This document shows, piece after piece, positions 43,301 through 58,300 of a stretch of 64,000 nucleotides of DNA. Made by a program: the position numbers and the translations under genes. Positions within the stretch are counted from its first letter, which is position 1; every line of letters begins with the position of its first letter. The DNA comes from Congeria kusceri (lineage: Eukaryota > Mollusca > Bivalvia > Myida > Dreissenidae), in the NCBI GenBank assembly GCA_027627225.1, contig CM051034.1, positions 2,777,001 through 2,841,000 on the forward strand, given 5' to 3'. Under the pieces are notes generated by a model. That model did not search any database and was not told the DNA's origin. It saw nothing but the letters and a program-made list of their open reading frames with translations.

Positions 43301-46300
43301 AAAATAAATTGACCAAAATTAGACAATAATTGACAATTTTTCGTAAACAATTCCAGCAATTTTTCATCAAATGAATTTAATCTAAGTTATCATGTGTACC
43401 AAAAAAACATTAATGTTTTAATACCATGTAGAATATAAACATGTAATATTGCTTTGCTAAAAAAAATCATCCCCTTTTTGCCGTAAAATTCCCCATCTGA
43501 AGGGCCCCGCCACCCCCCCCCAGGTGGAAAAAAACGTCTGTGAAAAATAGGATCTCATTTTTCACATTTATAAGCGTGAAGAATGTGATTGGCCAAAAAC
43601 GGGGTATGCGTACGGTTCATATTTTTCACATATTTTATGGTGAAATTGTATCGCGACAATCGATGAAATTATTATTTGGAGCATAATTATACAGTACTCA
43701 TCATCATTATTATCATCATCATCATCATCACCACCATCATCATCATCGTCATCGTCATCGTCATCATCATCATCAATTATTCTCGTCATCACCTTTATTA
43801 TCATTATAGTTAACGTCATCATCAGTATTGTCATCACTATGAGAAACTAAGCAATATTTAGGAGGTATATACTAATGTATGCATGTGCTTAATCGTTAGT
43901 CAATACGTTTGTACGGTCTAATTATGATATAGAAGTGTATACTCGCGTACGTCCATACGAATGAACACCAATTTATTGGGATATTAACAACTGCACGCAT
44001 ATGAACGTAGGTACAAAAAAACGTCTTATTTTGGATTATTAAAACCAAAATAACCATACATATCTCCGCCCGAACTAGAATATTCATATACACGGACGAT
44101 AAAATATTGACCTTATTAGAACCTCTGCACATGTTGGTACGTACGTTTGGACAGTACAGTATCGTACCGTGCCGTACCTAACCGTATCTAACCGTATCTA
44201 ACCGTACCGTACCTAACCGTACCGCACCGTACCTAACCGTACCGTACCTTTCCATACCATAGCATTAGGTCAAATTACACCAAAACGGAAATCTAATCCC
44301 CAGGGTTACATGCTGTCAGTTAGATAATAAGCACATGTGGCTGAGCGCAGGATGCATATAATTTGTAAAATACAGTTTAAATGATATGTTTTGGTATCAT
44401 TTTAAAGGTATATATGTAAGCAATAAGAGAAAAGGGTGTTTTGTGCACTACTTTTGTGTCTAGTGGTTCCCAGCTTCATAACTTATGCCCATGTATTCAT
44501 GCGCAAAATGGCAGCCCCCATGCCTGTCAAAACCGGTGTGTTTATTCTAAGGTAAATATTTTGAGTTACAACGTATAGAAATTTTTGACATGCTGCTTTT
44601 TCAAAAGGTTATGGCCTTATCTTTCCAACAATGTATGGTGATATATTGGGAAGTCGCTTGGTCATGGTGAAAATTGTGATCAAACATTGAATATTTTATA
44701 TGTAACAAAGAAGGAATTTATTTGCGCATGCGTAACCATTACAAACCATACCATCCATGCCATGCCATGCCGCACCATATCGTACCATACCATGCATACC
44801 GTACCGTACCTTAAATCATACCCTTATTTTTCGGGCACATAAAGTGTGAAAAATAGGATTATGTTGTAACAAATTCACTTTTTTGAAAATTTCAAAGAAT
44901 TTGTGTGAAGAATATGATTTGAGTGCTTATCAAAAACTGGACTCGATCACAAATTTCACAGAAAATGTGAAGAATGAGATTGCGATGTGTGAAGAATGAG
45001 ATCCTATTTTTCACACGTGTCAAAAATGAGATCCTATTTTTCACGAGTGTGAAAAAATATTATTTGTGAAAAATATGGTCCTACAGCGCTCTAACAAACG
45101 AATAGGTACCCTATAGGCAATAATATCATGAATTATATCAACTGAAGCTCTGCGCTTGAGTGGTTCACAGCTAACAAATATTATATAATTTAACGATATT
45201 GTCGTCGTGTGTGTAAATAAATAAACATGTGTGTGATTGTGTGTACGAAAAAGGCAACATCATTTAACCTCTTCACAAAAGAGACAATGCGAATTGTTTA
45301 CAAAAAAGTATATAAATTCACTAAAATATCTTCAAATTGTTTAAATACACGTTAACATACCCTTCCTGATCGAGGTCAAAGTTGAAATAGAAATAGTCGC
45401 GTCCAAGGGCCGGGGCGTTACAGATGACCGGGTCTGGTCTGGCAGTGACCACAGACCCACCTGGCATACAAGTTAACAATCAGTTGCCAAATTTTGTATT
45501 TCTCTCCTTAATTGGCAACATTTTCCGCAAGATGTATGGTACAGTCAAAAGAAACTTTTATAATCGAATACTGACGTTACGTTTGAAGTGTTTATCGTCT
45601 TTGCTTTTAATTATACGTCATGTCGCTTATGGCCGACATATGCATTTTTGCATCAGTTAAAAGTTATAAATATATGATGCTTCCGACTATTCGGACATCC
45701 AGAAATCCAACTACCAGTCAGATATCCTGATGTTTAAATGTGAACTAATCAGATATCTCAATCGGAAGACCGGTCAGGTATACGGATACTTAAATCGAAT
45801 TAGAATGCCTAATCGAAAAAATCGCACATACCCTGAGAAATCATGTCCTGTATGAGCTTTAACCGATTGTAGAGTGGAGTGTTGCCGCTATCCCATACGT
45901 CCACCACCAAATCATCCTCGTCGGTAATCGGTCGGACATCAAAGTAGAGCCTGTCGGCCTTGCAGCCGATGCCGACGCCGATCTGCTGCGTACGGACGCT
46001 CTTGGCGATTCGGATAAGGGCTATGGCCAGTCTGAACAGGTTGTCCTCGCTGGCAACTCCATTAGGCTTCAATTCTACGGCCTGTCCCATCTCGAATCTG
46101 CAACCGTAAGCTTTCATGTGATCCAGGTATTTGGCTGCATTGGCAAGATGACTTGTTATGTTGCCAATAACACTTCACGTCATTTTGTATTAACACTTAA
46201 TGCTTATAAAGTTGGCTATCGATTGCAATATCAAATGTCTATATGCCAGTAACTTGAACGAAATATGGCAACAATGTTTACCAGATATTGAAACCCCTCG

Positions 46301-49300
46301 TTGTTCTAGTAGTTAGTATTTAGAAATATTCTCCGAATATCAGATGCGTGCTTGCGCGCGCTGTTGTAACGTCATCAACACATGAAAAACAGTTTTCTAA
46401 ATTAAGGATTCTTTGGCTTAATTACGCTGTGGCTTGGTACAATCCTATCAATTATTTAATGAGTCTTACCGCATCTTCTCCTTGTCGTGACGGGTAGCGA
46501 TGTTATCAAGATTGACCGACCTCGGCCTATAACCGGATCCGGAAATGACGTATAAACCGCCCTGAAAGTCATCGTAACTGAGATCCAGAAGATACACCAA
46601 CATGGTGTCGAGGCGAATGTATCTCTTCCCCGGACTCACGAACGAATGTAGTTTGAAGTGTTCCGACACGTCGTCGCTTGAGGTCGATACGTCGAAAAGC
46701 AGCGGTTTTCTGGATTCGTTCCTCAAACTTCCGGGATAATCGTATTCGTCCTCCTCGCCAAGTGGGAGAGGTACGGAAATCAAATTTGCAGTCGGAAACT
46801 GAGCCAGATTGGTCTGGATGCCGTCCTGTACCTTGACGCACACGTCTATGACGTTATCTGAAACGCGCGTGACGTAATCGAATCCAGCCAAGGTGACGTA
46901 CTGAGTGAACACTGCCGCTGAAAGACTTCCGCCCGCTTTTAGTGTGATTCGAGCTGCTCTGAAACCAATGGACATGCAAACTGCGTCAATGCGGTACAAA
47001 GGATGAATCCGCCACCCGGTTTAAAAATGTTTAGATTTTTTTTGCAATGGTAAGCTGAATAACTTTGCGAATGCTTACCGGTGTCGTTGTAAACTCTTAG
47101 AGCTAAAAAAATCATTTGACACTTGTAAAACACAATATTTAGCTGAAACAGTGCTAAAGTAATACGACTGTTTCACACATAGTTCCCCTAGTATACATAT
47201 CAAGCATTTTACGGTTATATCTGCCAAGCAAACTCATCATCAATAACAAATCATCTTTATGTCTAATAGAAAGGTACTCCACCCAAACATCTTAAAACTT
47301 CAAGTAAACCAAATTACCTCCCTTCCAAGAACTGCTTGTCTTTTACGTCTGTGATATTCATCGTCAACGCTTTCTGGACGACGACTGAAATACCACAAAA
47401 AAACAAACAAATATTAAAAAAACCAACAACCATTCTTTCAGGAATAAGAAACCAAATTCATGAATGGTCATAATTATTGTGAATATAGATTCGTGAATTC
47501 ATCAGTGGCACATATCCTTAAAGATCATTAGGATATCCAAAACTGTACTTAAGTGAAATGTTCAATTTCATTTTTTTTCTGTATAAAAATCAGTATGTAT
47601 CTCGTACGGATTGTCAAATTGAGAAATAATTTTTTAATTATCGTTGTTAGCCCTCGTGGTTTCATTCCTACGCATCAGAACTCCACATCATTGTTTATTG
47701 GCTGTTAAACAACGATAATGCAAAAATAATAATTTTTCGATTCTAAAATGAGTTGACAAATATTTTTGCAATTGTAATAAAAAAAAACCATTTCACAACG
47801 CGCCGCTCAGAATGGGGACATGTTAGAATTATTAACACATGGCGATTCTGAACCAGAATTAACCATTCTTACATGATACTCGCTGATTTTTCTATAGAGA
47901 AAGAGTAAATCTTTAATTGTTTAACTACCTAATGAACAACGAAAAAAGTAGTCTCGAATCTGAGCGCAGCATAGTAAAATGTAGTTCTCATTACAATTGC
48001 AAACTATATTTGTCAGATCATGTTAGAATCGAAATAATTTTCGGAGTATCGTTGTTTATCGGTCAATAAACAACGATTTGGAGTTCAGATGCATAGGAAT
48101 TACACCGCGAGGGCGCTAGCCCGAGGGATTAAAAAGCTACGCATCACAACGACGATGTTAAATCGAAAATGAAAATAAAAAAATAAAATCAATCAAATGA
48201 AATAAAACGCATGTGAGTTTGGTTGGTGGTCACCATACCGGACAGGTGGGGTTTCCGCCGGGTACTACCGCCCCCGCCCACACACACAGCACAAGACTAC
48301 ACCTAAATTAAAACACTGCAGTAAAAAAAAAGGATGGAAATTGCATGATTCAAAATTCGCCTCAACTATCGTGAGTCTCTAGTAAGTTAATTAGGTTGGA
48401 GTACTGGGACACACACCGGGTCCTCACATAATGCAGCCTCAGGCGCGGAAGGACCTCATAAACTTCGAAATACACACACAATGAAATAAAACATACTTGG
48501 AGAATGATATGATTTTGTTTGAGTTATTACTAAGATGTATGCATACCAGCCATTTCACATTGTTTCTATTAGACTCTGTCTGACCTCTTTCAGATGGCGG
48601 AAGGATCTTCGTTAGCCGCTGGAGCCTGGCCGCCAAACGCATGTGCATCGTGCGGGTACCACACCAGTTCCAGTGGTCGTCGATGTCGCCCGAGTGGAGG
48701 CTGCAGTCACCATGGCAACGCCTCGTTTCCACGCCGCACCAGGCACTGGTGTCGCCCTCGGGGTCGAAGTCCACGTCGGTTAATGGGTACTCAATTAGTC
48801 TGTAAGTGTAGAATTTGTAGGTTTAAGTCATTTATTAAGTAGTCTAACATGACACGCGCAGATTTTTCTAAAGGAAATAACGAAAGTTACCGGTAGGCGC
48901 GCAATAAACAACATAATATTGTCCGAAACTGTAATCTGTAGATCGCAGTGTAATTTCAGTATTTATTGGTTGAAGGTAAAGTTAGAATATAAATAATTTT
49001 CGCATTACAAATACATTAAATGTACTACCAATAGGTCCCTATAAGTCGTAAGTAGTACAAAAACTTTACAATTATTACCGTCAGACCAAATTATACCTTA
49101 TTAATACATTTAATGTATTACAAAGTAGATAACTAACACGGTACATTGTTTAATATGTACTCTATAAGTCTGATACTACACATGTTTTTTACAAAGTAAA
49201 TCACGGACACAGTAATCGTTATGTTGATTAATGCCTCCCCAATTACGATTATATTAAATTTCATTAGAATTATGATATGTCGTATTTCCATACTATTCAA

Positions 49301-52300
49301 ATGTTGGTTCAGCGCAAAACTTAAACCAATGACGATAACTCCAAAACAGTTATAAACGATTTACACTTGTATTGTCAACGTCCCTTAGTATCTATCAAAA
49401 CGATGGTTGTATGTTAGATCCTTTTTTTCTTTAGACAGAAAGTGCTCGAAAAGAACTGTAGGCCGCATAACTCGTGAGTGCTCTATAAAAACTGAGGTTT
49501 TGGAAATTGTCACGTACATGTATTACGCTGATATTTGCTTAAATACAATACTTATAAAACTTAGCTGGCATGCATATTTGGCGATTACCTTCTAAATCTT
49601 TCCGTATCATCCTGAGAAACACTTCCGGTGAATGCCCCACAGGCGACGTCCATTGTCGATCCCTGCGGGTACGCACCGCCAACCAGAAGTGGTGACACCG
49701 AGGTTAGGTTAACAGACGGCGATTTCGATACCGCATCACCTAGGTGCGGAAACACTAGTTATACATGTACTCGTATATGAGTGTTGTGAATGCAAACTGC
49801 GTTGTCTATTTAAATACTCAATAGGCTGCGTAAGTTGGCTTTGGTGTCTGTACCAATGGACGTTGAGATCTCAGTCTTTTTAAGCAACTGATTTAATGCT
49901 TTTAGCTAAAGACCATCAAAAACTGCAAGTAGATAGATTCCTCGTAAATAAAACGATATGTATGATTGATTGCGGACACATTATCACATTATCACAACGA
50001 GTACCTAGTTTTTCCAGAAGCTCTTTCACCATTGTGTGCTCCACGTGACCCGATCTGCGCGTGCGCGAAAGCAGCGACCTCTTGCGGCGATCACTTATCG
50101 GCTTCCTCGCTACGCATGCGCTAACCTTCGTGTCGTTTTTCGCAACGTACGCGAAATTAGCGCACACGGCAAGCTCGCTGAGACGCCGTTGGATGTAGTC
50201 ATCGGTTTCCAAGACAGCGGGCGAAAAAGCTTTGGCTTGTGTGATGGAAATTTCTGCCCCGCGTCCCTCGTAGAACACGGATTCGTTGCCATGGCGGCCG
50301 TTGGGAAATTCGGACGTGTCTTCGTCAAACGCTTCGAGAATAAATAGCTTTCCTGGGAAAACAAACTGGATATGATAACGTATATGAACTACTTTTTATT
50401 CAGGAGTCAGTGCTTATTAATAATGTCAGTAAGCTTCTCCTTTTCGTAAATTTTCAGTTTGTTGAAACAAACTGAAGTGGAATTGAGAAGATCGTGCGAC
50501 TGTGCATAAATACTCGTATTGAAAGTACAACCATTATACAATAATGTACATACAAGTAATAAAGTATTATTTTCTATGACCTATAGCAGAACATGTTTAG
50601 CCGTGTATTAATGTACAGTATTTGACCTAATGTTGTCCTCATACTAGCGGAAATAGATGCAGTGGCGTTCATAGTTGTCACTTATTTTTCTCATTCAGAG
50701 TCAATTAATTTTTTTATTCCATGCTAACAATTTATTTTTTTTATAAACAACTGAAGTTCACAAAATTTTAATGTTAGTCGTACATCACTGCGCTTTTCTA
50801 CTTAGATCTACCATTGTGACGTTGGCATTCAGTCGCCATTTTTAGGAACTTTTGTCTACATACAATATGCGTTTCGAATAATTATGTAAGAAGCTATTTT
50901 CGAATTTGAATAAATAAAACTCACTTTCTGGCCATTCTGCCTCTATAAATTTCGCAAGTCTTGACACAGAGGCTGCCAGTTCCGTAGAAACAATGCGATC
51001 AGCGCATGCGTTAGTGACGTCATCTGCAACCACGTGATCCCTGCAATCTACGCATGCGCGACCGGGTTTGCCGCACCACGTGGCGTTGCGTTCCTCGGCG
51101 GAAAACAGCACGTAGTCACCCCAGAGTTGATACAGGCTTCAAAAAAGAAGATGGAGTGTTAAATAAATAAGAAATCAGGGGAATGAAACCTGGCACAATT
51201 TAAGTCTTCGTTTCTTTCATTTGGAATTTTCGAAGCAGTTGAGTTTGTTCGAAGTTTATTTCCATGTCTTTCCGCTCCGAAGCAGCATTAGACTTGTCCC
51301 TGTGTTTTTCAGATGAGAGAAAACTTGAGAAGGGATGTTTTTAGTCCGAATTTATGCCAATCTTTTAACGAGATTTTATGAGTACATGATAAAAAGTTAA
51401 TTTTGAAATCGGGAATGCTCGAGTGCTGTGGCCATACGGGGAGCCGTTTCATCAATGGTTGCAGTGCAAAGGCTGCCGGAACTATTTCCAAGCAAGCCTT
51501 GAAAACAGCAATCACAGCTGATGTGTAAACATACAAATTACCTTGCGAACTCGAGGTCGTTCCGTGTCAGTTTCTTGCTCGGATACCCGCACGCCGTCTC
51601 CATGGTGACGTCAGCGTTCTTCTCGAAGTTATCCTCGTGACAGTCCGCGTGACACGTGTGTGAAAGCCCCGCCTCCAAAATGTTGATCTTGCGTGAAAGG
51701 CTGTCCATCACCTTGACGTTCCTTGAAACAAATCAAAGCACCTTTAAAGGGCCCTGTTCACAGATGGGCAAACTGACAATTTAAACAAATCTCAAATCTC
51801 ACAGATCTCAAAAAGAAATTATATATTACTGGCGAAGTACGTAAATCCGGACACTTTTGCTAGTTTTTGGACGATTTTTCTCGATAATTGCATCAAACAA
51901 AAATATATAGTTAAACATAATAAGTAGGGTTTAATCTTAAGCTTTGGTTAAAATATTAGTGAAAATTGCTATTTAAAAGTAACCGAATGAAGTGTTTTAT
52001 AAAGGCATGTAACATGTTTCGAAAAACGGATGGCGAGTACTTAAATCCGGACACTGTTTTAAATATACTTTACTTAAAATAAAATAAATATAAATAAACA
52101 TTAAACTACACTTTGTCAGATTTCTTGTTTTTCTTCCTATGTTTACCTTTTTCTGGTGTTTACTTTCATAATTTTCACTCTAAAGCTTTATTTATCGGAG
52201 GTATTGTTTGATGTCATTCCCCCACGTGCAAATGTTTATATTTTTAAGGAAGAAAAAAACAATAGTAAGTAAGTGAAATAATACTCAATCGATTCTGTTG

Positions 52301-55300
52301 AAACTTGACATATGGTGCTGAGACAGGCGTGTGCATCAATCAATACATAAGAATTATTGGTCTTGATCATACAAACACATATTTTTCAGGTGTCCGGATT
52401 TAGGTACTGTCCGGATTAACATACTTAGGCAGTATATCCAAATAAGCGAAATTAAACTCGTGACTAAGAGATATATTGGAAATATCGTTTTGTTTATGGA
52501 CAATAATTAATCGAAATGGATAATATTAAAAAGCGTCTGTTACGCTTTTAATCGGTATTTTGGAAAAAAGTACCGTTTTTCTTTTTATAATATTTGTTTT
52601 AGATTATTCCAAATGCTTTAGTTTTTGCAATTAAAACATTTTATGACATTTTCCAAAAATACGAAAATCTGTAAAGAAGTCCCTTTAACAACAAACAACA
52701 TTTAACGGGATGTACCCGACCTAATATACATTTTTTTTACTTAAAGGTATATAATTAGCACATCGAGTTTATTATGACGGTGAATTTAGGATTTCAAAGT
52801 GCTACGGTTGTGCATATTAAGTAAGAAAAAAAGGTTCGAACCAGCAATAAACAAACATGAAAAAGGCGACTATACTGTTTGAAGTTTGTGTACAATGTGC
52901 TTAACAATTAAATGAAATGAGTAAAAAAATTACTGTATCAAAACTCATTTAATATATTGTAGTAATTAAACGGTATTTCCTAACTGTTATATAATTTTTT
53001 TTATTAGGTTTGACGTTTGTTGGGAAATGGCTCTTAAAAATATATTTACACGTGGTTGTCCCGATGATGTAGTAAAACAATTATGTCAGAATTTCAGAAT
53101 ATTTCATAGCGTACCAAATATGAATTCCAAAAGCGTCCACGGAGAAATCTGTTTCCGCTACAGTGACGTTACTGTCGACGTAGACGTAAACGCGGTTGCA
53201 ACGTTTGATCGTGTCACCCGTGGACACAGCGTTGATCGTAGGCCGTGTGCTGAAAACAACAACAACAAAATTGCATTTGGTTTCAAAATTAACGCTGCCT
53301 CATATATAAGTGCTTGCATTGATTTATTTTCCGGAGTTTGACTTGCATCTCAATTTAAACGTGTATTGTGAAAAAAACATGTACTGGTAGAATATCTTTA
53401 TTTGCTCTTCATGTTTTGGGGTGAAAGTGTTTCGAATGCAAACTTTTGCCCTCAGTTCGTATGGCTATTGTCAGTTCAAGAAGACCTGTGACAATACCTA
53501 GAACCCATGAATCTGGCAGAGGTTGAACGTTCGTTTATTTAATTTACAACATTATAGAACAGAGCCGAACAGAACAGATATTTTATTAGCGGCTCGTAAA
53601 ATACATCATCAAAGCAATTCCAAATGCAATAAAAGAAACTAGTTTACGGAAAGTTCTACTCCTGATAAGTTGATGTTTACAATGTATAATTTAATTATGT
53701 AAAAGTTTAATCATGTACATAATATTGAAAAGGTATTTCGGATGTAAAACAAGAAACGTGGAAATTCTACGAAAACCAAATGTTTCAAACGAAATCCATA
53801 AAAGTCAGCACAATAATGAAAGAAAGTTCTGGGTGCCATATGCATTCCTAAGCGAGGTCCCGTTATAAGGCATCTATGTATGACATTTCATTAAAGTATC
53901 GAAATGCGTTCTCAAGCTATTGAACAGAAACCATTTTTGTATTTTTTAGTAACATTGACATTGACCTTGATCTCACCAACCCCATATGCAATCCCAAGCG
54001 AGGTCTAGATACAAGGTATCTATGTATGAAGTTTCATTCAAATATCTTGATGCATTCTAAACTTATTGAGCGGAAACCAAATCTATTTTTAGTAACGGTG
54101 ACCTTGACCTTGACCCAATCCATTTCATATGCAATCCCAAGCAAGGTCTCCATATATGGTATCTATGTATGAAGTTTTATTGAAATATCTTTATGGATTC
54201 TAAAGTTATTCAGCGGAAACCGTTTTTCTATTTTTAGTAACGGTGACCTTGACCTTGACCCCACCCACCCCATATGCAATCCCAAGCGAGTTCTCGATAT
54301 ATGGTATCTATATACGAAGCTTCATTAAAAATATGTCGATGCCTTCTCAAGTTATTGAGCGGAAGCCGTTTTTCTATTTTTAGTAACGGCGACCTTGACA
54401 TTGACCCCACCCACTCCATATGCAATCCCAAGTGTGGTCTCAATATAAGGTATCTATGTATGAAGTTTCATTAAAATATCTTGATGCGTTCTCAAGTTAT
54501 TGAGAGGAAACCGTTTTTCTATTTTTAGCAACGGGGACTTTGACCTTGACCCCACCCATCCTATATGCAATCCCAAGCGAGGTCTGTATATAAGGTATCT
54601 ATGTATGAAGTTTCATTAAAATATCTCAATCCGTTCTCGAGTTAGAGAGCGGAAACGAAAAGTTGACGCCGCCACCCCGCCAGCCCGCCCGCCCAACGAT
54701 ATACCACAATCTAAAAACGGAAATTTTTCTTCGACAAAGGTTAACAATGGAACAGCATTTTATTGCGAGTTTAAAATGCGAAGGCACGGACCAATTTTTG
54801 CAGGATACAAATTTATGTATAATTCGAAGAATTAAGACTTAACATTTTTGAACTCGATTATCAGATTTTAACGATTTAATTATTTATTGATTTCCTGTAA
54901 CTAATTGTGTCTTGGTTCGTGCTTAGTTCGCCATTTACATTACTCATTGAACAATTGTTTTATAGATTATACACACTAATAACATGACACGCGCAGAGCA
55001 TTCTATAGACAAAAAACAAAATTCTCCATTGTTAAACTGCTAATAAACAACCCGAAAAAATAGTTCCGAAAATGTAAAAAAAAATAGTTCGCATTGAAAT
55101 TTCAGAAAATGTAGTCAGGTCTTGTTAGAATAGAAAATAATGCGAAAACATTTTCTTTATTAAATACAAACATGATCGAACAAATGTCTTTTTTTAAATA
55201 GTTATTTTAGAACAACGTTTCGTTTGTAACTAAGCGTACAGCCTTGCGTACATATATATAGAGAGAAAGACCAAAACTTGGCTGGTCATCCGTCTAAAAA

Positions 55301-58300
55301 TCTGTGCGTGCGATGCTATTTATATATTACTGCACGTTTTGCACGGGAATACTTGAGCGCTCGAGGAATTTCGTGCAGCTCGCGGACAGATCGCTTGCAT
55401 ACAGAAGGCTGACATAAACAATCGATATCTGACTTACATGTACATACTTAACCACGACCAGAATTTATAATAAAGGAATGAAACAGTGGAAAGTGACAAA
55501 CTGGTGTTTCTAATTAAAACATTAATTGGGTATTTTATGGCGCATTGGATTTGAATAAACGGTCTGTCAGTTTATTATCTTATTATTTTCTTTGCTTTAA
55601 CTAATTCTTTAACAACTAGACATTTCTTATTTGGTATGAACTCTTATTGTGGATGTTTTTGTTTTAAATATAAATGCAAAATGTACATGCAGTTATTTGC
55701 CACAACGTTCAACAAAACATTGTAAATTCATACTTTTTAATGTACCAGTCCATGTACACATGTAATTTATGAAATGAAACTATACTACGCGTATTTTTAA
55801 GAATTTAATATATCTTATTCGTATATGATACACTGTCGTCAAAACACACACATAGTATTTATGTGTTTTTTTCATTATTGGATTGGGTAGTTATTTCTAT
55901 TTGCACTTACAGATTTGACTACTTGAACAGCCCAACCAGTAGACTAGTTAGGATCCGGCAACCGAACCGTGGGGAAACTGCTAGAGCAGCACGGCTCAAC
56001 GTTACATGGCTAAGACATCCAACTGACACACGACTGTGGTTAGTTACCTATCTAGTCAGGACTAAGACGGTTTACATCAACCGACCCACATATTGGAAAC
56101 TGCTAGAGCAGCACGGCTCAACGTTACATGGCTAAGACATCCAACTGACACAAGACTGTGGTTAGTTACCTATCTAGTCAGGACTAAGACGGTTTACATA
56201 CAACCGACCCACATATTGGAAACTGCTAGAGCAGCACGGCTGAACGTTAAATGACCAAGGCATCCAACTGACCAAGGACTGTGGTTAGTTACCTATCTAG
56301 TCCGGACTAAGACAGTTTATATACACTCGACCCACCGATTGGAAACTGCTAGACCAGTACGGCCCAACGTTACATGGCTAAGACATCCAACTGACACAAG
56401 ACTGTGGTTAGTTACCTATCTAGTCAGGACTAAGACGGTTTACATCAACCGACCCACATATTGGAAACTGCTAGAGCAGCACGGCTGAACGTTAAATGAC
56501 CAAGGCATCCAACTGACCAAGGACTGTGGTCAGTTACCTATCTAGTCAGGACTAAGACGGTTTATATACACTCGACCCACCGATTGGAAACTGCTAGACC
56601 AGCACGGCTCAACGTTACATGGCCAAGGCATCCAACTGACCAAGGACTGTGGTTAGTTACCTATCTAGTCAGGACTAAGACAGTTTATATACACTCGACC
56701 CACCGATTGGAAACTGTAAGTAAGGTTTTGTTTGTTTGTTTATATACTGAACAAAAAAAAGAAACTAACGCTAAGTTTGAATGTTGATACTTTTTAACTT
56801 TTGAATAGATTTGTCTGAAATCAGCTGTTTGTTGTATAAGTTTGTCTTATGAATCAATTGGGATTAACGTCAATTTTGCAAAGTATAACGATTTTAATAA
56901 CCGCACGCCGTTCCCGGCTAGCTCAGTTGGTAGCTGGACTGCCAATCCGGTGATCGTGAGTTCGAACCCCAGGCCGGCCACATCATAATGAAATCATTTC
57001 TACGGCCATTCTCCCCCTACCTCTGATTCCAGTAGGGCAGTTACTGACGTAGGTATGTGCACATAGTACTGGTAAACCGCTTAGATCGGCTAAGCTTGCC
57101 CAGGAAAAGTGTGAGTAGGTTAACTGACCGGCGTGATATGACTGAAATACTGTTAAAAACGGCGGATAATCCAAACACACAAACAAACAAACAAACAAAC
57201 AAACAAACAAAATAACCGCATGTTTATTTATGAGTGTACATTTCGTACGTAACCGTTACAATTTGGCATGTAATTATTTCTAGTATATTTTGATAGTGAT
57301 CCGGATCACCGTCTGGATCAATGAATCTTTTAAATCCATACACATACTAATAAACCATTAAAAGTACCTGTCATTAAGGGACTTTAAATTCTACCATATG
57401 GCGTGTTGAAAGATGCGGACCAATGGTATAATACCAATCTACCTTATCTGTACCGGGAGCCCAAGTTTCATGTCGATGTCCTTCTGCGCCCAGGAGATGT
57501 ACCGTGTTATGGTCATGTTCTGGAACATACATTATATGTACCGGTGGCCCGAGTTTCATGTCGATGTCCTTCTGCGCCCAGGAGATGTACGGTGTTATGG
57601 TCATGTTCTGGAACATACCTTATCTGTACCGGGAGCCCAAGTTTCATGTCGATGTCCTTCTGCGCCCAGGAGATATACGGTGTTATGGTCATGTTCTGGA
57701 ACATACCTTATCAGTACCGGGAGCCCAAGTTTCATGTCGATGTCCTTCTGCGCCCAGGAGATGTACGGTGTTATGGTCATGTTCTGGAACATACCTTATC
57801 TGTACCGGTAGCCCAAGTTTCATGTCGATGTCCTTCTGCGCCCAGGAGATGTACGGTGTTATAGTCATGTTCTGGAACATACCTTATCTGTACCGGTGGG
57901 CCGAGTTTCATGTCGATGTCTTTCTGAGCCCAGGAGATGTACGGAGTTATAGTCATGTTCTGGAAGAACGCGAACGTTGCGTTGAATGTCCGGTTAGTGT
58001 CCACTCTCTGGTCAGTCGTGGTTGCTGTCCAGTTGTACACCGTCACCTCGTTCTTGGTAGGCTTGCCCTCTACGAAACTTTGTGCTGAAAACGCGAATGA
58101 TATCTTTGCCTTATTGTTATGGTATACTTATATTTTTTTATAGTAAAGAGTAATAAGTTGAAAAATATTATTGTCATCATCATTGTTATGATTGTTGTTG
58201 CTGTAATAATCCATTATCATCATCATCTTCTTCTTCTTCATCCTTTTCTTCTTCTTCAATGTCATTATAATTGCCATCATCATCATACGCTAATCATAAT

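Noticed and set aside
43190..43530. Element with GGGCC-rich ends as a transposon
   Set aside because: The ends (AGGGCCAATTTGGGGCC and AGGGCCCCGCCACC) are only loosely inverted and no target duplication was found.
44830..45080. Cluster of GAAGAATGAGATCCTATTTT-like lines as a regulatory array
   Set aside because: Similar lines occur at 43530-43640 and look like decayed copies of a dispersed repeat. No further structure is visible.
52990..53341. Plus-strand frame beginning MALKNIFTRGCPDDV
   Set aside because: It overlaps exon 6 of the minus gene, which has matching splice phases on both sides. The plus frame has no support.
56913..56985. Possible functional tRNA gene
   Set aside because: It has A and B boxes but is flanked by target duplications and followed by a SINE body and AAAC tail, and an inverted copy exists at 23.05 kb.
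57403..58088. Plus-strand open frames with repeating FHVDVLL-type peptides
   Set aside because: Antisense shadow of the 88-bp array derived from the minus-strand exon 5.
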